Part shown: one piece after another, positions 1-5,888 of the stretch
Numbering within the stretch: position 1 is the stretch's first letter
How the letters are laid out: every line of letters begins with the position of its first letter
NCBI GenBank assembly: GCA_903867885.1
Contig: CAIPTD010000076.1
Span: forward strand, 1-33,169
Source of the DNA: an uncultured Ferrovum sp.
GTDB lineage: Bacteria; Pseudomonadota; Gammaproteobacteria; Burkholderiales; Ferrovaceae
Reading direction: 5' to 3'
DNA: 33,169 nt
The notes under the pieces: generated by a model
What the model was told of the DNA's origin: nothing
Database searches by the model: none
What the model saw: only the letters and a program-made list of their open reading frames with translations
Program-made: the position numbers and the translations under genes

Positions 1-39
1 AAATTTCATTTTTATATTATGAGTTTATTCAGTCAATAC

Positions 40-1086
40 TCATGGCAAGCTGTACCAAATTGAGCGTCCACCACCATGTCTCGCCAGTAGCCCTTTTTTA
101 ACAAGATTGCCGAACGTTGTTTTAAGGGTATTGGGGCTAGCGCCATATTCGCGGACCATATCCCTTGACGTTACCCGGCCATGATCTCGAACGTAATCCA
201 AAATTTGGACGGCTAACTCTGGCAATGCAGTCATCACTCCTTTTTCTCGCTCAACCTTGGCGGCAAGTCTGCGTTTTTGTTGTTGCAATGCCCGCATAAA
301 GAACAGTAGCCAAGGCTGCCAGTTTGGCGCTTCACTATGCAAGGATTGCTGGGTTTGGCGCAGAGCCAAGTAGTAACCCTCCTTGCTGTTCTCAATGACG
401 CTTTCTAGCGAGCTATAGGGCACATAGGCGTAACCCGCCTGGAGCAGTAAGAGCGTGGTCAATATTCGACTCAGTCGGCCATTGCCATCTTGAAAAGGAT
501 GGATTTCTAAAAAAGTGACTGTGAACACAGCGACGATCAAGAGTGGGTGCAGACGCCCAAGTTCGCGCGCATCCTTTAACCACTCAACCAGCTCAGTCAT
601 GCGTTGCGGCGTGTCAAACGGAGGGGCTGTCTCAAAAACGACGCCAACCATCTTGCCGTCGGCATCAAAGGCGACGACATTGTTTGATAATTTCTTGTAC
701 TCCCCCCTATGACGTTTATCCTTTTGGCTGAAACGCAAAAGGTCGCGGTGTAACTGCTTGAGATGGTTCTCGGTGACGTGGATGTCGTCAAAGGCGTTAA
801 AAATCATCTCCATCGTCTCGGCATAGCCTGCAACCTCTTGCTCATCGCGGCTATCAAATTTCTTAATTTCCAGCTTGGAGAGAAGTTTTTCGACCTCACG
901 GTCTGTTAGTTTGCTGCCTTCAATTCGGGTTGAGGAACCAATACTCTCAATGGTGGCCACATGCCGCAGCGCATTGAGTCGTTCCGGAGCAAGCGTTCCA
1001 AGGGCGCGCCAAGCCCCTTTGAACTCGTCAACCTCGCTCAGTAAGTTGAGCAATTCAGCCGTAATTTGGATAGTTTCGGTTTTCAT
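40..1086 (-). CDS. Fic family protein (AMP-transferase) with C-terminal winged helix
   Basis: 348 residues. Fic enzymes usually transfer AMP from ATP to a hydroxyl on a target protein. The full Fic motif HPFQDGNGR is present, with catalytic His near residue 196 and the GNGR anion-hole loop at 201-204, so the active site looks intact. An N-terminal (S/T)xxxE(G/N) inhibitory motif is visible as S52-xxx-E56-G57, which marks a self-inhibited class II Fic. Residues about 285-345 look like a winged helix-turn-helix (TSRDMVREYGASPNTLKTTF), so the protein may bind DNA. No separate antitoxin gene is seen, and none is expected for class II. The upstream DNA carries a 10-bp repeat array, and the nearest other gene traces are remnants of a restriction subunit and a transposase, so this is probably acquired DNA. 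The target protein is unknown. Confidence 0.93.
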   Translation of the reverse strand: MKTETIQITAELLNLLSEVDEFKGAWRALGTLAPERLNALRHVATIESIGSSTRIEGSKLTDREVEKLLSKLEIKKFDSRDEQEVAGYAETMEMIFNAFDDIHVTENHLKQLHRDLLRFSQKDKRHRGEYKKLSNNVVAFDADGKMVGVVFETAPPFDTPQRMTELVEWLKDARELGRLHPLLIVAVFTVTFLEIHPFQDGNGRLSRILTTLLLLQAGYAYVPYSSLESVIENSKEGYYLALRQTQQSLHSEAPNWQPWLLFFMRALQQQKRRLAAKVEREKGVMTALPELAVQILDYVRDHGRVTSRDMVREYGASPNTLKTTFGNLVKKGLLARHGGGRSIWYSLP

Positions 1087-1098
1087 CGTGTTGAAAGT

Positions 1099-1216
1099 AC
1101 GCCTGATTAGACCCGATTGTAAACCAGAATAGACCTGAATAGACCTGAATAGACCTGAATAGATGTTGAATGATTGCTTTACGACAACCCGAATGGAGGC
1201 CTGATTAAGCCCGAAT
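1099..1216. repeat. Array of degenerate 10-bp direct repeats upstream of fic
   Basis: Read on the plus strand, units fit the loose consensus A-(G/A)-(A/G)-C-C-(C/T)-G-A-(A/T)-T. Three perfect tandem copies of AGACCTGAAT occupy 1131-1160. Related units lie at 1099-1108, 1109-1118 and 1121-1130, with a 2-bp insertion before the last. A second cluster is at 1185-1194, 1197-1206 and 1207-1216, also with a 2-bp insertion. A period of one helical turn directly upstream of the fic start codon (1086) suggests a stacked protein-binding site. The winged helix of Fic itself is the obvious candidate binder, but this is inference. A simple-sequence expansion without function is the alternative. Confidence 0.75.
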
Positions 1217-1262
1217 AATGCGCCAGTTCTACTGTCATTTGCTTTGCTTAATCTGGGGATGA

Positions 1263-1517
1263 CATCTGCGGACTGGGGGAGTTTGCCCCGGCGGAAAGGT
1301 TCTTCCTGCCTACTATTTGGAAAGACTGTTCAATTCGGAGGAATACCATCGTTACATTCGACACTTCGCTTCCGGCACATTAGTTTTGCACTTGAATTTG
1401 AGCGGCTTGCCAGATGTAGATGTAATCTCCGCTTTTCATGCGGAGATTATGCGGCTTATTCACCGCAAATGCATTGCCTGTAATTGTTGCCACTCTGTCC
1501 TGGATTTCGGAGGGTGA
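1263..1517 (+). pseudogene. C-terminal remnant of type I restriction specificity subunit (HsdS)
   Basis: An open frame without a good start reads AYYLERLFNSEEYHRYIRHF, then ASGTLVLHLNLSGLPDVDVI, then an AFHAEIMRLIHRK-like stretch. This is the usual pattern of the end of an HsdS target-recognition domain (YYL..L.S.....I...A.GT...hLNLSgL..v.V) followed by the conserved helix that begins near '..F......I..KI..N'. HsdS subunits are about 400 residues and direct sequence recognition by type I restriction-modification enzymes. Here only about 60-70 codons survive, with no N-terminal half and no hsdM or hsdR nearby, so the piece is dead. Fic genes are often found inside type I restriction loci, which fits its position beside the fic gene. 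Confidence 0.6.
1423..1449. repeat. Perfect 10-bp inverted repeat (hairpin) inside the HsdS remnant
   Basis: TAATCTCCGC at 1423-1432 is followed by the 7-base loop TTTTCAT and GCGGAGATTA at 1440-1449. The stem is perfect. No T-run follows on either strand, so it is not an ordinary intrinsic terminator. It falls in the coding remnant of the restriction subunit. Function unknown. Confidence 0.6.
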
Positions 1518-1577
1518 ATGGCTACCGGTTGCCATATCGAACACCGCGAGCCGGACAGCTGCCTTCACTAAACACGA

Positions 1578-1680
1578 TTAAGGTTTTTACATTTGTTCGG
1601 TGGTACAACCCAGTGCATCGCCACAGCGGTATACAGTTTGTGACACCATCAACCCTGTCGCCACAAGAACGTGCCGGTTG
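1578..1680 (+). mobile_element. Fragment of IS3-family transposase (OrfB C-terminus)
   Basis: One frame reads FVRWYNPVHRHSGIQFVTP, followed by about 12 further codons. This matches the hallmark end of the IS3-family integrase-type transposase OrfB (F...YN..R.HS.l.y.TP). The DDE catalytic residues, OrfA and the terminal inverted repeats are all absent, so only a scar of about 100 bp remains. It ends directly against the stop codon of the cyclic-nucleotide-domain gene on the other strand (1682-1684). Together with the HsdS piece it fills the 595-bp gap between genes. No intact gene was seen in that gap. Confidence 0.65.
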
Positions 1681-1681
1681 G

Positions 1682-2302
1682 TCATTGTGGTTTATCTGGC
1701 ACATCACGTTTCAAATCAGTCTCATCATTGGTTAACCAAGTGGCTTCGCCTTCATGTGTTTCATGCGTTTCTACAGAGGGATCCACTGAGGCCACAATAG
1801 TTTGAACGTTAGCGGGTTCTTTTCCTTCTAACTTCATTAATTCCATCTTGGTTTTTGCCAGTTCCATATTGGCCAGACGCAAGCGTTCTTCAAGAATTCT
1901 CGCAATGTTCAAATATAGTTCTGAAACGAGTCCCGGGAACATCTTTAATTTAAATTGATGCACCTTTAACACCAAACTGTCTTTCGTTGCCGTTACGGTG
2001 GTGGGACGAGGGCGAGAAGAGGCAATAATCGTCATCTCTCCAACGCAATCACCGCTAGTGAGCATAGAAATTTGCACAGTCTCACTTTTGACGTGCTTCT
2101 CCACTTTGGCTTCACCGCTCAAAATAACAAAGAAGGAATCAGGTTTTTCGCCTTCAGAAGCTAATTTTTCGCCTTGCTTAATCAAAAGCATTGACCCACA
2201 ACGCATGAGGTCTTCTAGCACACCAATTCCCAAACCTTGAAATAGTGGAAGGCGGGGGGCAATTTTAAGGAGGAGTTCTTTTGGGCTTAAAGGGGGGGCC
2301 AT
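1682..2302 (-). CDS. Stand-alone cyclic nucleotide-binding domain protein
   Basis: 206 residues. Residues about 15-130 form one CAP/cNMP-binding beta-barrel domain: LPLFQGLGIGVLEDLMRCGS, then a GE-rich strand, FFVILSGEAKVEKH and the phosphate-binding-cassette-like GEMTIIASSRPRPTTVTA. Unlike Crp/Fnr regulators there is no helix-turn-helix. Instead there is a charged helix (about 130-165, rich in E, L, R and K, possibly coiled coil) and a polar tail. It may sense cAMP, c-di-GMP or another ligand, or just serve as a scaffold; the sequence does not decide. No clear Shine-Dalgarno precedes the ATG. The stop codon lies against the IS3 scar, so the natural C-terminus could have been altered by the insertion. 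Confidence 0.85.
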   Translation of the reverse strand: MAPPLSPKELLLKIAPRLPLFQGLGIGVLEDLMRCGSMLLIKQGEKLASEGEKPDSFFVILSGEAKVEKHVKSETVQISMLTSGDCVGEMTIIASSRPRPTTVTATKDSLVLKVHQFKLKMFPGLVSELYLNIARILEERLRLANMELAKTKMELMKLEGKEPANVQTIVASVDPSVETHETHEGEATWLTNDETDLKRDVPDKPQ

Positions 2303-2404
2303 AGCTTAATCAATTGAAGCAAAAAATAACAATGTATGAATGTATCAAAAAAGGAAGGGGCAATATCGAGTTTATCAATGAGGAAAAACTTAAAAGAGTA
2401 GTGG

Positions 2405-2806
2405 TCAGGGGAGGCTGACCTCTTTTACATCGCTTACGTAATATTGTGTTTCGCCAAAGCATGAGGTTGGTATGCCTCGATGTTGCTCATACTTCAGGGC
2501 TACACGGCGCCCGATTAAGGCATTCACCCTAGTCGCCACCGCATCATCAGGAATGGTGAAATAAAACTTCTCAGGGATGATCCCGGGAATTGGAGTGAGC
2601 ATCAATTCTCCCTCCCATGTTTTACATATCCATCCCTTGTAAGAGAGTTTTTGAAGGACTCCCGCGCGTTCACCCTCAGAGTAAACCAAGTGCAAGCAGA
2701 GCCAAGTATATCCAGCGAAGAGTGTACCCGTAATAATGAGCACCAAAATTAATGTGCGGCGTAAATGTTTCACCAGGTTATTTAACTGCATTGGTTGGCG
2801 TGTCAT
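2405..2806 (-). CDS. Conserved hypothetical protein with one N-terminal membrane segment
   Basis: 133 residues. One hydrophobic helix is visible at about 16-38 (TLILVLIITGTLFAGYTWLCL) preceded by basic residues (KHLRR), so the remainder is probably periplasmic. The soluble part has the recognisable YSEGERAGVLQKLSYKGWIC stretch followed by KTWEGEL, typical of a widely conserved uncharacterised family in Proteobacteria and Bacteroidetes. Two cysteines lie in the soluble part. No biochemical role is known to me. A stop codon (TGA) directly precedes the ATG in frame, which fixes the start. The best purine-rich sequence is about 30 bases upstream, too far to be a normal ribosome site, and the start lies within a long inverted repeat. 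Confidence 0.8.
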   Translation of the reverse strand: MTRQPMQLNNLVKHLRRTLILVLIITGTLFAGYTWLCLHLVYSEGERAGVLQKLSYKGWICKTWEGELMLTPIPGIIPEKFYFTIPDDAVATRVNALIGRRVALKYEQHRGIPTSCFGETQYYVSDVKEVSLP

Positions 2807-2888
2807 TCAAGTCAACGATTAAAAAATTGAGTTTACTCCCTCCATACGGTTGGAGCGTCCTCAAATTTATTGATTGAATGCAGTTAAA
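2781..2888 (-). promoter_or_regulatory. 12-bp inverted repeat around the start of the 133-residue protein
   Basis: TTTAACTGCATT (2781-2792, inside codons 5-9) and its exact complement AATGCAGTTAAA (2877-2888, upstream) would pair in the mRNA and enclose 84 bases containing the leader and start codon. Inside, CTCCA/TGGAG can form a small second stem. This could be a translational control structure or a chance repeat. Confidence 0.35.
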
Positions 2889-2910
2889 AAAACACTACTC
2901 GTTTAAAACA

Positions 2911-3573
2911 TTATTTTTTTAAGGAAGGGAGCAGGTTAAGTAATTCTTCTGGGTGGGCAATATAGTGCTTTGCAGGCCATTCTTCAGGGGGAGCGCCGTT
3001 ACCGAGATAACCATAACTCGCTACTACCCCTTTCATTCCAGCTGCTTCTGCGGCCACCATATCCCGCTCGTCATCGCCTACATACAAAATAGCTGAGGGG
3101 GAAAGCTTGAGCTGTTCAGCTGCCCCAATTAAGGGATCAGGATAAGGCTTGGGTCGTTCATAGGTGTCTCCGCAAATGAGACAAGCTGTTCGATCAAGAG
3201 GCGGCATCAGTGCAACGAGCGGTTCTGCATAGCGGGTAAATTTATTGGTGACTATTCCCCAAGGCAGTCCTAAGCTATCTAGAGATGCGAGCAAGCCTTT
3301 TACCCCTGGAAACAAAACAGATTCGCGCACAAGTCTTGCCGCATAGCATTCAAGGTACTCGTCGCGAAGTTCTTCAAAATAGGGATCAGAAGGCGTGACG
3401 CCAAACCCTTGCAGGATCATACCTCGCGCCCCTGAGGATGCTAGCGGCCTTAAAAGAGACTGGGGAAGGGCGGGGCGGTCATAACGCAGCAAAAGGTCGT
3501 TCAATGCCCCACCTAAATCAGGGGCGGTATCGGCTAGGGTGCCATCGAGGTCGAACAAAACGCCCTGAATCAT
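2911..3573 (-). CDS. gph: Phosphoglycolate phosphatase (HAD superfamily)
   Basis: 220 residues, the usual length. It hydrolyses 2-phosphoglycolate, formed by DNA repair or oxygenase side reactions, to glycolate; close relatives act on other small phosphates. HAD motif I is [10 protein letters not shown] with nucleophile Asp8 and acid Asp10. Motif II is IVTNK, motif III the lysine in [15 protein letters not shown], and motif [19 protein letters not shown] cap domain lies between motifs I and II. Its start codon overlaps the ubiG stop by 4 bp (ATGA), so the two are translated together. The ubiG-gph pair is common in Beta- and Gammaproteobacteria. Confidence 0.92.
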   Translation of the reverse strand: MIQGVLFDLDGTLADTAPDLGGALNDLLLRYDRPALPQSLLRPLASSGARGMILQGFGVTPSDPYFEELRDEYLECYAARLVRESVLFPGVKGLLASLDSLGLPWGIVTNKFTRYAEPLVALMPPLDRTACLICGDTYERPKPYPDPLIGAAEQLKLSPSAILYVGDDERDMVAAEAAGMKGVVASYGYLGNGAPPEEWPAKHYIAHPEELLNLLPSLKK

Positions 3574-4277
3574 GGTGCGCGCGTCTCCAAAATATAATTC
3601 ACGCTCACGTCTTGATTGAGCTTGTAAACCTTCGTGAAGGGATTGTAGGTCATCCCGGTGAGATTTCTGCTGATCAAGCCTGCGTCTCTAACCATCCGGG
3701 AGAGTTCAGAAGGCTTGATAAAGCGCCCCCAATCATGGGTGCCTTTGGGCAGCATTCTCAAAATGTACTCGGCACCAATAATGGCAAAAAGATAGCTTTT
3801 AGGATTGCGATTTAAGGTAGAAAAAAATACAAGTCCTCCCGGTTTGACTAAACGAGCACAGGCTTGAATGGTTTGAGCCGGATCAGGTACATGTTCCAAC
3901 ATTTCCATGCAGGTCACCAGATCATAGGTTCTGGGTTCGCGTTCAGCGAGGGTTTCAGCTGATATCTCTTCATAATCTACTTTAATGCCACTTTCAAGCG
4001 AATGCAGACGGGCAACTTTAAGGGCTTTTTCTGCCAAATCGATCCCCTTGGTTGTTGCGCCCTTTCGGGCCATTGCTTCAGTAAGAATACCCCCACCGCA
4101 GCCCACATCCACAACCCGCTTGCCGTTTAAGCCTCCAACTGCTTTTTCAATGAGTTCAAGCCGTAGGGGGTTGATTTCATGAAGTGGGCGAAACTCGCTG
4201 CCAGGGTCCCACCATCTGTGAGCAAGGGCGCTAAATTTATCTAGTTCTGCGGGATCATGATTATGGGAGGAATGCAT
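3570..4277 (-). CDS. ubiG: Ubiquinone biosynthesis O-methyltransferase
   Basis: 235 residues, full length. UbiG performs both O-methylations in ubiquinone synthesis (on the polyprenyl-catechol and on demethylubiquinol) using S-adenosylmethionine. Visible are the SAM-binding glycine loop [16 protein letters not shown], the [10 protein letters not shown] motif, and the family-specific stretch [20 protein letters not shown] followed by the [12 protein letters not shown] membrane-contact region. The N-terminus ([24 protein letters not shown]) is also typical. It leads gph with a 4-bp overlap and follows the amidohydrolase gene with an 82-bp gap. Ubiquinone made here feeds the succinate dehydrogenase encoded at the other end of the window. 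Confidence 0.95.
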   Translation of the reverse strand: MHSSHNHDPAELDKFSALAHRWWDPGSEFRPLHEINPLRLELIEKAVGGLNGKRVVDVGCGGGILTEAMARKGATTKGIDLAEKALKVARLHSLESGIKVDYEEISAETLAEREPRTYDLVTCMEMLEHVPDPAQTIQACARLVKPGGLVFFSTLNRNPKSYLFAIIGAEYILRMLPKGTHDWGRFIKPSELSRMVRDAGLISRNLTGMTYNPFTKVYKLNQDVSVNYILETRAP

Positions 4278-4359
4278 TCGAGGTACTCAAAAAAGTAATT
4301 GGCAGAAAGATACACTTCTTAGGTAAAGATAGGACAGAGGCAAATCATTAAATGTTGCT

Positions 4360-5676
4360 TTAAGTTTTAAGTTTTCTTCCCCATTGCTGGGCAAGATCCT
4401 GAATTTCTAGGAGTTGAATTTTTACTGGCTGACGTTGATTGAGTAGTAATTCCCCCGCCACCCATACGTGCTGGATTTGGCTATGTGAGGCGCTATAAAC
4501 AATCTGAGCGATGGGATCAAACACAGGTAGGGTGCTGATATCTTCAAGTTGTATCGAGATCAAATCTGCCTGTTTGCCCGGCTTGATTGAGCCTATTTGG
4601 TCCTGCAGGCCTAAAGCTTTGGCGCCACCCAGCGTGGCGAGTTCTAGTGCTTCAGCAGCAGGAAGCAGTGAGGAATTTCCTGAACAACCTTTAGCGAGCA
4701 ATGCTGCCGTGCGGAGTTCACTGAGTATGTCGAGTTGGTTATTGCTTGCCGCACTATCCGTTCCTATACCTATATTGACGCCGGCTTTAAGAAGTTCTGC
4801 AATGGGTGCAATTCCGCTGGCCAGTTTAAGATTGGAGTGCGGGCAATGTGCCACACTCACCCCCTCTCTAGCGAACAAATCGATTTCAAATGGATCCAGA
4901 TGAACCGAATGAACCGCAATTAAACGTGGGCCCACTAAACCTAGCTTAGCTAAACGTATTAAAGGCCTTGCCCCATATTGCTTAAGACTTTCTGTGATTT
5001 CATGCTCTGTTTCGTGGACATGCAAGTGAACAGGCAGATCCAGTTGCTCGGCAAAAGTGATGATTTTTTTAAAGCTGTCATCGCTTACGGTATAAGGGGC
5101 ATGGGGGGCCAATGCAAAACTGAGTCTGGCCTCATGCCTCAATGCATCCCGGGTAGCCAAACCCTTGTGCAAATAATCGGAAGCATCTGAAGCATAGTTG
5201 GTTGGGAATTCAAGAACTGTGAGGCCTAAAACGGCTCTGAGTCCCGAAGCCAAAATAGCTTCAGCACTGGCTTCGGGAAAAAAATACATTTCATTGAAAG
5301 TGGTAATGCCACGCAGCAAAAATTCCGCACAGGCCAGTTTTGTTCCGGCCTCAACAAAGGCTGCGCTTACCCATTTACCCTCAGTTGGCCAGATTTTTTC
5401 CTGAAGCCATTGCATCAGAGGTAAGTCATCCGCAAATCCGCGGAGTAAGGTCATTCCAGCATGGGTATGCAGGTTCACAAAGCCTGGGAGAAGGGCTTGG
5501 CCTTTTAGGTGTTGTATTGCTTTACCCGGGTAGCGCTTTTCAATTTCTGCTTCAGGGACAATATCGCCGATCGTTGTGCCATGGATCACAATGGCATGGC
5601 GATGAAGCACCTGCCCCCGCGGTTCAATGGTGATGACCCACTCAGGGAGAAGAATAGTTTCTGGCTGGCTTTGCAT
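4360..5676 (-). CDS. mtaD: Amidohydrolase, probable 5-methylthioadenosine/S-adenosylhomocysteine deaminase (TRZ/ATZ family)
   Basis: 438 residues. The metal-dependent amidohydrolase barrel is complete: HTH at residues 70-72 in PGFVNLHTHAGMTLLRG, the HLHVHETEHE strand, HSVHLD, and the GTDSAASNNQLDILSELR strand with the catalytic Asp. The ADDLPLMQWLQEKIWPTE segment is typical of the MTA/SAH deaminase branch. This branch deaminates methylthioadenosine or SAH to the inosine form; related members use other aminated rings, so the exact substrate is uncertain. It sits upstream of ubiG, a SAM-using enzyme that makes SAH, which suits the call. It is transcribed away from gyrA across a 212-bp intergenic region. 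Confidence 0.85.
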   Translation of the reverse strand: MQSQPETILLPEWVITIEPRGQVLHRHAIVIHGTTIGDIVPEAEIEKRYPGKAIQHLKGQALLPGFVNLHTHAGMTLLRGFADDLPLMQWLQEKIWPTEGKWVSAAFVEAGTKLACAEFLLRGITTFNEMYFFPEASAEAILASGLRAVLGLTVLEFPTNYASDASDYLHKGLATRDALRHEARLSFALAPHAPYTVSDDSFKKIITFAEQLDLPVHLHVHETEHEITESLKQYGARPLIRLAKLGLVGPRLIAVHSVHLDPFEIDLFAREGVSVAHCPHSNLKLASGIAPIAELLKAGVNIGIGTDSAASNNQLDILSELRTAALLAKGCSGNSSLLPAAEALELATLGGAKALGLQDQIGSIKPGKQADLISIQLEDISTLPVFDPIAQIVYSASHSQIQHVWVAGELLLNQRQPVKIQLLEIQDLAQQWGRKLKT

Positions 5677-5829
5677 GCTTGTCCTTAACGGAATGAGCCC
5701 GGATCGTCTCAGTTATTGAATAGATAAATCACTTTCATTGCGATTATAGGTGCTTTAGACGTTTGATTAATGATCTGCGTCACTCGGCTAATGGGGGAGC
5801 GAATTGGGGTGACGGGAGAGGGGGTAATG

Positions 5830-5838
5830 TGCTAATAT
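5830..5838 (+). promoter_or_regulatory. Possible extended -10 element for gyrA
   Basis: TGCTAATAT matches an extended -10 (TGn followed by a TATAAT-like hexamer) about 50 bases before the gyrA ATG. No good -35 is seen at the right spacing, which extended -10 promoters can tolerate. Weak evidence. Confidence 0.3.
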
Positions 5839-5888
5839 TATTGCAATTATGTAACACCTTCTAAGCATTCCTCCCGCCCTTATCATTG

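Noticed and set aside
1131-1160. The AGACCTGAAT repeats as a CRISPR array
   Set aside because: Units are 10 bp with no spacers between them, so this is a tandem repeat and not repeat-spacer structure.
2334-2420. A short plus-strand frame of about 28 codons starting ATGTATGAATG between the two minus-strand hypothetical genes
   Set aside because: No ribosome site, no recognisable family, runs into the antisense of the next gene, and length is within chance.
2836-2860. A small ORF (ATG GAG GGA GTA then five more codons) upstream of the 133-residue protein
   Set aside because: No ribosome site of its own and only eight codons; kept only as part of the leader structure.
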